A stretch of DNA of 64,000 nt. Origin: Mucilaginibacter sp. cycad4. GTDB taxonomy: Bacteria > Bacteroidota > Bacteroidia > Sphingobacteriales > Sphingobacteriaceae. The notes beneath the pieces are model-generated. The model did not search any database and was not told the DNA's origin. It worked only from the letters and a program-made list of their open reading frames with translations. The stretch is from contig NZ_CP139559.1 in assembly GCF_034263275.1 (NCBI RefSeq), positions 2,356,001 through 2,420,000 on the forward strand, read 5' to 3'. Each line of letters begins with the position of its first letter. The first letter of the stretch is position 1. Shown one piece after another: positions 25,924-36,551 of the stretch. The translations under genes and the position numbers were made by a program.

Positions 25924-25994
25924 ACGCCGGGGGCAGATTCGAACTGCCGTACAAGGTTTTGCAGACCTCTACTTAGCCACTCAGTCACCCGGCT
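25924..25994 (-). tRNA. tRNA-Cys (anticodon GCA)
   Basis: The minus strand folds as a cloverleaf: an anticodon loop with TCTGCAAAA (anticodon GCA), a T arm GGCAG-TTCGAAT-CTGCC and an acceptor stem whose 3' strand is CCCGGCG. The discriminator is T73, the expected identity base for cysteine. No CCA is encoded. Base 1 (A, 25994) does not pair with base 72 (G). The gene begins 10 bases after the susD stop and ends 32 bases before the DoxX-like gene, in the same direction, so it may be cut out of a long mRNA. Confidence 0.9.
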
Positions 25995-26004
25995 TTATGT
26001 CCTG

Positions 26005-27360
26005 TTAATAACCCGGATTTTGCGTTAATGCGGGATCAACATTCAGCTGATCAACCGGGATAGGCAATATGTTTTTCTTAGTGTCTGTTACACCCAATAC
26101 CGCAGCTGCCCTGCCGGTGCGCACGAGGTCGAACCAGCGATGGCCTTCCAATGCAAACTCAATCCGGCGTTCGTTTTCGATAGCCAGTAAAATATCAGCT
26201 TGCGAAACGGCGGTAGTAGCTGTTAAACCTGCGCGGTCACGTACAGTGTTTAAGTCGGTAAGGGCGTCGCCAAGTTTGTTAAGCTGGGCACGGGCTTCAG
26301 CGCGGATCAGGTATTCTTCGGCAATCCTGATAATGTAAGCCGGGTCAGTTGCCGGGCTACGGTAGTACAGGTTACCGTACCATAAACCTGCTGATGTTTT
26401 GGCAACCAAAGCGCTGCGGTTGCCGCCTATCGTAGGGTCATTTACAAGCGCTAAGAACGTGCTGTTAGGCGCCCATTGGCGGGTACCGCTGTTGGCAGGC
26501 GGCTGCCATTGCCCGCGGTGACCGTTAGTATAAGTAGCACTGTATGACAATTCAAAAACCGACTCCTTAGTACCAACCACATTATTGGCAAACCAGGCGC
26601 TATACGGCTTTAACAGCGAATAATTTTGTGTATCGCCTAACACGAGCGTAGCATAGTTTTCGGCGTTAGTCCAGTCTTTTTGATACAGGTAGTACCTTGC
26701 TTTTAAAGCATAAACGGTTTCTTTATTAGCTCTTACCGGGTTTTGTGCGGTTGGCAGGGGCAACAATGGTTCGGCAGCGTTCAGGTCGCTTAATACCTGT
26801 GCATAGGTTTGCTCAACGGTACTGCGTTTGATGCCATTTTTATCAGTAGCCGATATGGTTGGCGTAGTTACGATCTGTACACCACCCCAGGTACGGGCAA
26901 GATCAAAGTAGCATAAGGCCCTGATGAAATATGCCTCGCCTAACAGTTGGTTTCTTTCGGCTGTTGTCAGTGTAGCATCGGCAACGCCTGGTAATTTGGA
27001 TATTACATAGTTTGCGCGATTTATAGTAGTGTAAATAGCCAGCCAGATCCCTGATACCGTAGCATTATCTGCCTTTACATTATGATCAATAAATTGCTGT
27101 ACGATGGATTGCGAGCCCGTCCACTGGATATTATCGCCCGATAAATAGCCTACCGAAACAAAGTTTACACCATAGTAATTATCGGCAGACAAGGCTCTGT
27201 AAATACCGCGAACAGCGGTTTCGGCAGATGCACGGTCGACAATGGTTTGTGAATCGAATACCGAATCCTTGGGCTGTACTTCCAGGAACTTTTTGCAGGA
27301 AGCCAGCGTCACAAGCGATAGAACCGGAATTGTATATTTTAAAGTTTTAAGTAATTTCAT
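26005..27360 (-). CDS. RagB/SusD-family outer-membrane lipoprotein of the sulfur-linked locus
   Basis: This 451-residue protein has a lipobox LASC (about residues 19-22) followed by KKFLEVQPKDS, the SusD helical core (YFIRALCYFDLARTWGGV) and a C-terminus TQNPGY. WFDLVRTGRA and NEDRRIEF-like patterns near the end are normal for the family. It follows susC by 14 bases and precedes tRNA-Cys by 10. It would be the surface binding partner of the SusC at 27375. No glycosidase gene follows, so the captured ligand need not be a glycan. Confidence 0.93.
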   Translation of the reverse strand: MKLLKTLKYTIPVLSLVTLASCKKFLEVQPKDSVFDSQTIVDRASAETAVRGIYRALSADNYYGVNFVSVGYLSGDNIQWTGSQSIVQQFIDHNVKADNATVSGIWLAIYTTINRANYVISKLPGVADATLTTAERNQLLGEAYFIRALCYFDLARTWGGVQIVTTPTISATDKNGIKRSTVEQTYAQVLSDLNAAEPLLPLPTAQNPVRANKETVYALKARYYLYQKDWTNAENYATLVLGDTQNYSLLKPYSAWFANNVVGTKESVFELSYSATYTNGHRGQWQPPANSGTRQWAPNSTFLALVNDPTIGGNRSALVAKTSAGLWYGNLYYRSPATDPAYIIRIAEEYLIRAEARAQLNKLGDALTDLNTVRDRAGLTATTAVSQADILLAIENERRIEFALEGHRWFDLVRTGRAAAVLGVTDTKKNILPIPVDQLNVDPALTQNPGY

Positions 27361-27374
27361 GATCGTTGCCCTCC

Positions 27375-30300
27375 TTATAAAGTAATATTTACACCTAACT
27401 GAACTGAACGCGGCTGCGGCGGCGTACCCAGGTCAATACCCTGCACATCCTGTCCTCCGCCTACGTTAGCCTCGGGATCGGGGCCTGTATATTTCGTGAA
27501 CAGCAGTAGGTTACTACCCACCACATAAATGCGCAGCGATTGAATATCAATTTTCTGGGTAAGCGCCTTTGGCAGTGTATAACCAAGGCTTAATGATTTG
27601 AGGCGGATAAATGAGCCATCTTCCAGGAAGCGGCTGTTTTGCTCAAGCGTATAGTTATTGCCATAAGCAGTTAAGCGTGGCACATCGGTAATATCGCCCG
27701 GTTTTTGCCACCTGTTCAACTGGCTGGCAAATATCACACGGTTAGCATCACGGGTACCGCCACCTTCGCCGAAGAAACGGTTAAGGTTAAGCACTTTATT
27801 ACCTTCCTCAAAGCTAAACAGGAAGCTGGCGTCAAAGCCTTTGTAGGTGATCGTATTGCTTAAGCCGCCAAAATATTTAGGTAGTGCGTTACCAACTATC
27901 TGACGGTCTGAAGTATTGATAACCCCGTCTTTATTAACGTCTTCAAATATGGCGTTACCGGTTTGCGGATCCACCCCCAATTGTTTATACATCCAGAATG
28001 AGAACATAGAATAGCCCTGCTGCATACGGATCCAGTCGCGGCTATATTGATTGATAGGCACCGGCAGCGATTTGATCTTGTTAACATTGCCCGAGATATT
28101 GAAACTGCTGCTCCAGCTAAAATCTTTGGTTTTGATGTTGTTTGAACTGATACTTACCTCGTAACCTTTGTTGCTTATTTTACCTACGTTGCTGTAGTAA
28201 GTACTATAGCCGGTAATCTCCGGAACAGGTAATTGCAGCAACACATCGCTGGTTTGTTTCGAATACAGGTCGACAGATAAATTCAGGTGATTGTTCAGCA
28301 AGCTGAGGTCAAAACCCACGTTGGCTTGTGCTGTACGCTCCCATTTCAGGTTTGGATTAGCCAATTGCTGCGGAGCTGTACCTGCTTTATCGCCGCCGGT
28401 TGTGTTATCAGGATAACCGGCACCGCCGCTCCATAAACCCTGGGCTGCAAAGTTGTTGATACCTGCCTGGTTACCGGTAACACCATAGCTTGCACGTAGT
28501 TTAAGGTCGCTGATAGCATTTACATCTCTCAAAAAGCTTTCTTCCTTAGCGCGCCATGAAGCACCTACCGATGGGAAATATCCCCATTTATTGTTAGCAC
28601 CAAATTTCGATGAGCCATCGGCGCGGGCACTTACTTCCAGGTAATACTTGCTGGCATAGTTGTATGAAATACGCGAGAAGTATGATGAAAGGTTGGCCTT
28701 TGTCCAGGTTTGGTTGGCGGTACGGGTTGACGCTGCCGAAATATCAGTATAGGCATTATTTGGGAAGCCGGTTCCCTGTGCCGATGTAAGCTGTACGATA
28801 TTGCTTTGCAGGGTATTACCCGCCACAACATCTAACGTATGCTTTTGGCCAAAAAGATGGTGATAGGTTAAGGTTTGCTCGTTGATCCAGGCGCTGCTTT
28901 GGGTTATGGCCGATGTTGCAAGGCCGTTTGTAGGCGATGCACCCAGCTGTGTTTTATCGTTCCAGTATTCAGATTCGTTGTAGTTATTGTAGTCAACACT
29001 CCAGCTTGAACGGAACTTCAATCCTTTCAATATCTCGACATCGGCATATACGTTGCCTATGTAACGTAAGCTTGTGGTGTTTACATCGTAGTTATTCAAC
29101 AACACCTGCAGGTTATCAAAACCGGCATACCGGGCAGGCGTACCATCAGGATTGGTTTCGGGCAGATAAGTTGGCGTATGCAATGCCGATTGGAACAAAC
29201 CTCCCGCCGGACCATCACCCGAACGGGCCTGGTTACGGTACGAGCGCGAAACACTGTTGCTTGTACCCACCTGTACCCTATCACTGATCCGTTGATCGAG
29301 GTTTACTTTAAAACCGAGGCGGCTAAAGTCGATTGGTTTGATATCAGCCTGCTGTTTAGTGTAACCCGCCCCTATATAGTACTTGGTATCTTTTGAACCA
29401 CCTTCTAAAGAAAGATCATAGTTAGCCAGGTTACCAGTGCGGAACAGTTCGTTCAAACGGTCATAGGTGTTTTGTTGGGATGGTAAGCCGCGTGGTGCCG
29501 GCGTAGCAGTAGGATTATCATCAGCCGCGCGGAACGGTACATTTCTATAAGTATTGATACCTGCTGTATTACCGGCCGCAATTGCGTCAGCTTCAGAATT
29601 GCGATAAAATTCGTTTACGATCTCGGCATGCTGGGGGCCGGTGGTTAGCTTCCAAAGCTTGTCTTTAGGCTGCCATGCCAATCCCTGCGAAACGTTGAAA
29701 TTGATCTTGGGCCGTGTATTGTAATTACCACGTTTGGTAGTAACGATAACCACGCCATTGGCACCACGTGAACCATAAATAGCTGTGGCGCTGGCATCTT
29801 TTAATACTTCAATATTCTCGATATCATCAGGATTGATATCGGCAATTGGCGATGTTGCCCTTCCGCCGGTGCTAACAGTTTGCAAACTGGTGTTATTCAA
29901 AAATACACCATCAACTATGTAAAGCGGATCGTTACTGGCATTAATGGATGTGGTACCACGTACACGGATAAAGATGCCATCGCCCGGCACACCTGTATTG
30001 GAGTTGATCTGCACACCTGATGCTTTGCCTTGTAACTGGGCATCAAAACTGGCAACCGGAGTTTTCTTTACTTCATCGGCCTTTATGGTTGCTACCGAGC
30101 TGATGAGGTCTTTACGGGTTTTGGTACCGTAGCCTACAACCACCACATCATTAAGCTGTTGAGGTATAGGTTTCAGGTAAATTTCAACAGGGCTTCCATT
30201 CACAACAATTTCCTGCTGATCATAGCCTATAAAACGAATGATTAATGTATAAGGAAATTTTTGGCCGGTAACAAAATCAAAACGGCCTTCGGCATTGGTT

Positions 30301-30506
30301 GATACAGCGTGCGTAGTACCTTTAATTGATACTACCGCACCCGGGAGCACATCCCGGGTGGCAGCATCAAATACACGTCCTTTTAAAATTGAATTAACGG
30401 TTGCAGGCGGCTCCTGCTGGGCCACTGCTGCAAAGGGTAAGAAGAACAGCAGCAGGAAAAGATATTTGGAAAGTACAGTTGTGTTTTTACGGATAAATAT
30501 TTCCAT
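27375..30506 (-). CDS. SusC/RagA-family TonB-dependent transporter of the sulfur-linked locus
   Basis: This 1043-residue protein starts with a signal peptide (YLFLLLFFLPFAAVAQQ, about residues 15-31), a carboxypeptidase-regulatory-like domain, a plug with VVVVGYGTKTRKDL and LKDASATAIYGSRGANGV, and the barrel ending QLGVNITL. There is no STN domain. A perfect promoter lies at 30886-30917, leaving a leader of about 370 bases with two strong hairpins, which suggests control at the RNA level as well. It heads the leftward gene string that ends with the sulfite-type dehydrogenase, so it probably imports the sulfur compound that this locus oxidises (inference). Confidence 0.93.
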   Translation of the reverse strand: MEIFIRKNTTVLSKYLFLLLFFLPFAAVAQQEPPATVNSILKGRVFDAATRDVLPGAVVSIKGTTHAVSTNAEGRFDFVTGQKFPYTLIIRFIGYDQQEIVVNGSPVEIYLKPIPQQLNDVVVVGYGTKTRKDLISSVATIKADEVKKTPVASFDAQLQGKASGVQINSNTGVPGDGIFIRVRGTTSINASNDPLYIVDGVFLNNTSLQTVSTGGRATSPIADINPDDIENIEVLKDASATAIYGSRGANGVVIVTTKRGNYNTRPKINFNVSQGLAWQPKDKLWKLTTGPQHAEIVNEFYRNSEADAIAAGNTAGINTYRNVPFRAADDNPTATPAPRGLPSQQNTYDRLNELFRTGNLANYDLSLEGGSKDTKYYIGAGYTKQQADIKPIDFSRLGFKVNLDQRISDRVQVGTSNSVSRSYRNQARSGDGPAGGLFQSALHTPTYLPETNPDGTPARYAGFDNLQVLLNNYDVNTTSLRYIGNVYADVEILKGLKFRSSWSVDYNNYNESEYWNDKTQLGASPTNGLATSAITQSSAWINEQTLTYHHLFGQKHTLDVVAGNTLQSNIVQLTSAQGTGFPNNAYTDISAASTRTANQTWTKANLSSYFSRISYNYASKYYLEVSARADGSSKFGANNKWGYFPSVGASWRAKEESFLRDVNAISDLKLRASYGVTGNQAGINNFAAQGLWSGGAGYPDNTTGGDKAGTAPQQLANPNLKWERTAQANVGFDLSLLNNHLNLSVDLYSKQTSDVLLQLPVPEITGYSTYYSNVGKISNKGYEVSISSNNIKTKDFSWSSSFNISGNVNKIKSLPVPINQYSRDWIRMQQGYSMFSFWMYKQLGVDPQTGNAIFEDVNKDGVINTSDRQIVGNALPKYFGGLSNTITYKGFDASFLFSFEEGNKVLNLNRFFGEGGGTRDANRVIFASQLNRWQKPGDITDVPRLTAYGNNYTLEQNSRFLEDGSFIRLKSLSLGYTLPKALTQKIDIQSLRIYVVGSNLLLFTKYTGPDPEANVGGGQDVQGIDLGTPPQPRSVQLGVNITL

Positions 30507-30556
30507 ATTTAACGAGGTTAAAATAAATGTTCAATGCGTTTAGTTTAGCTCAGATG

Positions 30557-30627
30557 CAAACCGGCGGAGTGATTGGCGTTACGTAGCCGGTTTGTCATTG
30601 CCACACCGGCAAGGCTTCCTTGCCGGT
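30557..30627 (-). promoter_or_regulatory. Tandem hairpins in the susC leader
   Basis: In minus-strand order, ACCGGCAAGG pairs with CCTTGCCGGT (30618-30627 with 30605-30614, 3-base loop), and CAAACCGGC pairs with GCCGGTTTG (30586-30594 with 30557-30565). The GCCGGT and ACCGGC parts could also pair across the two hairpins, so alternative folds exist. They lie 51-121 bases upstream of the susC ATG, inside the transcribed leader. On the plus strand the first hairpin is followed by a T-rich run but there is no plus-strand gene for it to terminate. Confidence 0.55.
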
Positions 30628-30885
30628 TATTTTCTTAATCAGGGGTATAAATTTTAGTTCATAAGCTGTATTAAAGTACCTTAAAATTCAAATCACATTT
30701 TTTCATAGCGATGCAGGGCCGGTTTGTTAACCTGCTATAATCAATTTCACGAATAGATAGCGTTATTTACAACAACTGCACATACATGCTTTTGGAGAAG
30801 CGTGCATTCGTTTTATTTGTTCAGGAAGTACTGTTTGTTTAGTAAAAGAAGTGTTCATCACCCTTGTTTTTTATTAGTACGGCGA

Positions 30886-30917
30886 CAAACATAAAAATTA
30901 AAAAATAAACTACCAAA
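30886..30917 (-). promoter_or_regulatory. Bacteroidota-type promoter of the sulfur-linked susC
   Basis: On the minus strand TTTG (30917-30914) and TATGTTTG (30893-30886) are separated by 20 bases, a full match to the Bacteroidota -33/-7 consensus. Transcription should start near 30878, giving a leader of about 370 bases before the ATG at 30506. The region 30628-30885 shows no gene. Confidence 0.7.
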
Positions 30918-30958
30918 TCTATAGACTATATATTTAATTTGTTACAGAACATAGATTT
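30915..30958. promoter_or_regulatory. Inverted repeat between the divergent susC and 31010 genes
   Basis: AAATCTAT (30915-30922) and ATAGATTT (30951-30958) form an inverted repeat with a 28-base spacer. The left arm overlaps the -33 box of the susC promoter. The spacing is long for one dimer site, so it could be two half-sites of a looping or tetrameric regulator, or chance in AT-rich DNA. No regulator gene lies beside it. Confidence 0.35.
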
Positions 30959-31009
30959 AGTCGAATAATTTATATTTATTTGTAAACATTCGTCTAAACT
31001 TATTCTCTG

Positions 31010-31429
31010 ATGAAAAAAGGCCTGATCATATTATTCATAATGGTAACCGGATTAATTGCGCAAGCGCAGGACGCAAAACCGCTCACCATTGAAAATTACT
31101 ATAAAATAAAATGGGGCCATGCCGATGAGTTTATTGCCCTTTGGAAAAAGAACCATTACCCCTTACTCAAAAAGCTACAGGAAAAAGGCGATATCCTGAA
31201 TATTAAAGCCGAAGCACCGGTTCTGCATAGTGGTGAGGACACCCGCTGGGACTTTAAGGTAATTTTAACATTTAAAACGGAGCACCTTGCTTTAGATTAT
31301 AGCATAGTTGATCCTTTAAAAAAGCAGCTTTACCCTGATCAGGAAGCTTATAAAAAGGCCGAACAAGCGCGTTTTGAACTGGTAGTAGCCCATTGGGATA
31401 TCCCGGTTGAAACCATTCCCCTAAATTAA
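31010..31429 (+). CDS. Small secreted protein of unknown function
   Basis: This 139-residue product has a clear signal peptide (GLIILFIMVTGLIAQAQ, cut near residue 20). The mature part begins LTIENYYKIKWGHADEFIAL, and the pattern of a beta strand, a helix with KKNHYPLLKKLQEKG, and further strands (DFKVILTFKTEH, FELVVAHWDI) resembles a dimeric alpha/beta-barrel (ABM/NIPSNAP-like) fold. That assignment is by eye. It is divergent from the sulfur-linked susC and might share its regulation. It is transcribed alone. Confidence 0.75.
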   Translation: MKKGLIILFIMVTGLIAQAQDAKPLTIENYYKIKWGHADEFIALWKKNHYPLLKKLQEKGDILNIKAEAPVLHSGEDTRWDFKVILTFKTEHLALDYSIVDPLKKQLYPDQEAYKKAEQARFELVVAHWDIPVETIPLN

Positions 31430-31491
31430 ATTTCACACAACTTTGGTTAAATGATCTCCACTATTAAGTTAGCTGGTCAGTCATCAAAAAA

Positions 31492-31845
31492 TCAACTCGC
31501 TGTCATAACCAGTTTCTCGCCGTAAACATGATTGGCTTCCATTAAGCGATGGGCCTGCCAACACCGAGATCACCTATAATAATAATTAATCGCCGGCATA
31601 TCAATTTGCCGATATCAATCAAATTGGTGAAATGATTAAGCGTATCGCCATACCATTCCAGGTTCTCTTCAATGGCAAAAGCATAGGCAGTTATATTGAG
31701 GATATTTGCCCTCTTATCAAATAAAATTTCACGAGTAGGGATGTGCTTAAAAAGGTAATGTATGTCTACAGCATAATCAAATTGATTACCCTCATTTGCA
31801 GCAATCGGCGGTTCCTTGGAACTGACTGGAAAAATCCATTTCTGT
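31492..31845 (-). pseudogene. Remnant of a zinc-type alcohol dehydrogenase / quinone oxidoreductase C-terminus
   Basis: The minus strand ends with AHRLMEANHVYGEKLVMTAS and a stop at 31492-31494, the characteristic C-terminus of zinc-dehydrogenase-like NAD(P)H:quinone oxidoreductases (AHRxMEANxxxGKxVL). Upstream, in a shifted frame, WYGDTLNHFTNLIDIGKL and a longer stretch back to about 31845 look like the part before it. The N-terminal two thirds, including the nucleotide-binding domain, are absent, so this is a decayed gene. Confidence 0.55.
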
Positions 31846-32245
31846 TCGGTTTTTTAAATTCCATAACTCGCTGTTAATCTAATATATAAAGTCAGCTCAC
31901 TCATTCACTTTACGTGTTCGGTAAACTGGCGATGTTTGATATTCATAATTTATTGGCTGATAATTCAAAGAATGGTGGTAAGTCAATATAGTGGTTTTTA
32001 CCTGAACCCCGGAAGTTTTTTGAATAAAAGGAATTCATTTATCTTCCGGAATAGTTGGTGTGTTGAAGTTACGTCGCCGGATAAAAACTACCAATGGACA
32101 TTCATTGGAGAAAGATGGATTTTTAAACTACCCCCCTCTTTTCATTCAAAGGGATGTCTGGTTTAAAACGACTCTCTTTTTGCCCCTCTTCCAGTGATAA
32201 AGGATAGGCCGTTTAAATTCTTTTCACAATCTGATAGTTATTCTG
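31846..32245. other. Non-coding stretch before the thiamine operon
   Basis: No convincing gene, repeat or RNA was found here. A 76-codon plus-strand frame at 31936-32166 has no recognisable motif and an improbable composition. The stretch lies between the dehydrogenase remnant and the thiamine promoter. Confidence 0.4.
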
Positions 32246-32275
32246 TTTCAATAGTCAAAACTTTTTATACATTTG
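32246..32275 (+). promoter_or_regulatory. Promoter of the thiamine operon
   Basis: TTTC (32246-32249) and TACATTTG (32268-32275) are 18 bases apart and fit the Bacteroidota -33/-7 pattern with one mismatch. The predicted start lies at about 32282, exactly where the TPP riboswitch begins. Confidence 0.65.
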
Positions 32276-32282
32276 CGTAAAC

Positions 32283-32353
32283 TTTAGGGGTGCCTTGTGC
32301 TGAGAAATACCCTTTGAACCTGATGCAGTTAGTACTGCCGAAGGGAAAAGTAG
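32283..32353 (+). promoter_or_regulatory. TPP riboswitch (THI element)
   Basis: The plus strand carries the conserved words AGGGGTGCC, GCTGAGAAATACCC, GAACCTGATGCAGTTAGTAC and TGCCGAAGGGAA in the correct order, which is the diagnostic TPP aptamer (P2/P4 arms and the CTGAGA core). It lies about 70 bases upstream of thiS. When thiamine diphosphate binds, expression of the downstream operon falls. No strong terminator is seen after it, so it may act on translation. Confidence 0.95.
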
Positions 32354-32420
32354 AACGACACTCTTTGTTGTTTACCAATCCTCCTACGGGTCCATTCCTA
32401 TCGTTTTTATAATAAACAGG

Positions 32421-34520
<2,100 letters not shown>

Positions 34521-34521
<1 letters not shown>

Positions 34522-35129
34522 TGGAACTGGTGGTGATATCCGATCCCGGCACAGTGGCAAATGAGGCGCAAATCATTAACCGGTTGTTTGATGCCGGTTT
34601 AAGGCGTTTTCATTTGCGTAAGCCGGATTGGGATATTGGCCGGTGTACTGAACTGCTTGCGCAGGTAAATCAGTCACATCATCATGCCATAGCCTCTCAT
34701 CAACATCATCAACTGGCGAAGACTTTCGGGATGAAATATTTGCATTATACCGAAAAAGGCAGGACGAAAGCAGATAAACTAAAACTAAGTAGCCAGGCTC
34801 ATAATGATTACACATTGAGTACCTCCATACATCAGCTGTCGGACCTGTCATCCTTAACCGTTTTTGATTATGTTTTTTATAGCCCGGTATTCGACAGTAT
34901 ATCCAAGCCTGGTTATCACGGCACCTTGCCCGGCGGCTTTTGTTTGGATAAAAACATACCCGGGCCAAAAGTGATAGCCTTAGGTGGGATCAATGAATCA
35001 AATCTTCATCAGGTTAATGATATGAACTTTGACGGAGCGGCTGTTTTAGGGGCTATCTGGAACCATCCGCAGCAAGCTGTTTCCAATTTTGTAAAAATTA
35101 AAAAAGCAACCGAACTATTTAATTCATGA
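34521..35129 (+). CDS. TenI/ThiE-like thiamine phosphate synthase-family protein
   Basis: This 202-residue protein is a divergent member of the ThiE/TenI barrel family (GLRRFHLRKPDW in place of the usual QLRxK, and VFYSPVFDSISKPGYHG). The next gene encodes a more canonical ThiE. The VND metal-binding motif is not seen; it reads HAIASHQHHQLAKT instead. This copy may therefore be a TenI-type thiazole tautomerase or a non-catalytic helper rather than a synthase. Its ATG overlaps the thiC stop and its stop overlaps the next start, so translation is coupled. Confidence 0.8.
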
Positions 35130-35773
35130 TCGATAAACTACACTATATCTCACAACAGCCCGAAAACGGGTCGCACCTGAGCGCCATTGCCCAGGCATTG
35201 GAGGCTGGTTGCAAATGGGTGCAGCTCCGGGTCAAACACCAACCCGCTGATGTGATACTGAAATACGCCATCGGGGCCAATAAACTGTGCAATCAATATA
35301 ACGCAAAACTCATCGTTAATGATCATCCGGAGATAGCGCTGAAAGCCGGTGCTTATGGTGTGCACCTGGGTTTGCAGGATATGTCCGTTGCTCAGGCCAG
35401 GCAGATCGTCGGTAACCGAATGATCATTGGAGGCACCGCAAATACTTTTGAGCACGTTCAGCAAAGGGTAGCCGAGGGCGTAAATTATATAGGCTGCGGC
35501 CCTTACCGGTTTACCACAACCAAAGAAAATTTAAGCCCCATTTTGGGTTTAGAAGGCCTGAAAACAATTGCCCGGCAAATGCGTGCCGCAAACATGACAG
35601 TTCCTTTGATCGCCATCGGTGGTGTGCTGCCCGAAGATATTACCCAACTGATGGACGCCGGTCTTTATGGTGTGGCTGTATCAGGCGGCATTACCAGGGC
35701 CGCCGACCAAAAAGCTGTAGTAGATTACAGCTATTGCTGCTTGCACGCTCCGTCCATCAATGAACTGATTTAG
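35126..35773 (+). CDS. thiE: Thiamine phosphate synthase ThiE
   Basis: This 215-residue TIM-barrel enzyme has [28 protein letters not shown] and [20 protein letters not shown], matching the QLR, VND and GP.T.TK motifs of ThiE. It joins the hydroxymethylpyrimidine diphosphate and thiazole phosphate moieties. It overlaps the previous gene by 4 bases and is 10 bases ahead of thiG. Confidence 0.92.
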   Translation: MIDKLHYISQQPENGSHLSAIAQALEAGCKWVQLRVKHQPADVILKYAIGANKLCNQYNAKLIVNDHPEIALKAGAYGVHLGLQDMSVAQARQIVGNRMIIGGTANTFEHVQQRVAEGVNYIGCGPYRFTTTKENLSPILGLEGLKTIARQMRAANMTVPLIAIGGVLPEDITQLMDAGLYGVAVSGGITRAADQKAVVDYSYCCLHAPSINELI

Positions 35774-35783
35774 AACTAAAGCC

Positions 35784-36551
35784 ATGCTAAAAATAGCCGA
35801 TAAAACTTTTAACTCCCGCTTATTTACCGGAACCGGTAAGTTTAGCTCATCTGTTTTGATGGAAGAATCTTTGCTGGCATCGGGGTCCGAACTGGTTACC
35901 GTTGCCTTAAAACGTGTGGATATCAAAAATAACGATCAGGACGATTTGCTTCTCCACCTTAAATATCCGCATATTAACCTGTTGCCCAATACTTCTGGCG
36001 TGCGCAATGCGAAAGAGGCTATTTTTGCGGCACAGCTGGCAAGAGAAGCGCTGGAAACCAACTGGATCAAACTGGAGATACACCCCGACCCCAAGTACTT
36101 ACTGCCCGATCCTATCGAAACATTAAACGCTACGGAAGAGCTGGCTAAATTGGGGTTCATTGTTTTGCCTTATATTCATGCCGACCCGGTATTGTGTAAG
36201 CGACTGGAAGATGCGGGCACCTCGGCCGTAATGCCTTTAGGCTCACCTATAGGCAGCAACAAAGGATTAAAAACCATCGATTTTTTAGAGATCATTATCA
36301 GCCAGAGCAACGTGCCCGTTATTGTGGATGCAGGGATAGGTTCTCCATCGGAGGCCGCCAGGGCGATGGAGATCGGCGCGGATGCCGTTCTGGTGAATAC
36401 GGCCATTGCAGTTTCGGGTAACCCCGCACAAATGGCAGCAGCATTTAAAATGGCGGTAGAAGCAGGACGTGTGGCCTATCAGGCCAAATTGGCGCTGCCG
36501 GTAAGCCATGCTGTTGCCAGCAGCCCTTTAACCTCGTTTTTAGATGAATAG
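35784..36551 (+). CDS. thiG: Thiazole synthase ThiG
   Basis: This 255-residue barrel protein contains [14 protein letters not shown] at the N-terminus, [17 protein letters not shown] and [20 protein letters not shown], all typical of ThiG. It condenses dehydroglycine, deoxyxylulose phosphate and ThiS-thiocarboxylate into the thiazole. It overlaps thiH by 8 bases. Confidence 0.96.
   Translation: MLKIADKTFNSRLFTGTGKFSSSVLMEESLLASGSELVTVALKRVDIKNNDQDDLLLHLKYPHINLLPNTSGVRNAKEAIFAAQLAREALETNWIKLEIHPDPKYLLPDPIETLNATEELAKLGFIVLPYIHADPVLCKRLEDAGTSAVMPLGSPIGSNKGLKTIDFLEIIISQSNVPVIVDAGIGSPSEAARAMEIGADAVLVNTAIAVSGNPAQMAAAFKMAVEAGRVAYQAKLALPVSHAVASSPLTSFLDE

Noticed and set aside
31936..32166. 76-codon plus-strand ORF upstream of the thiamine promoter
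   Set aside because: It has no motif, an unlikely composition, and no neighbour context.
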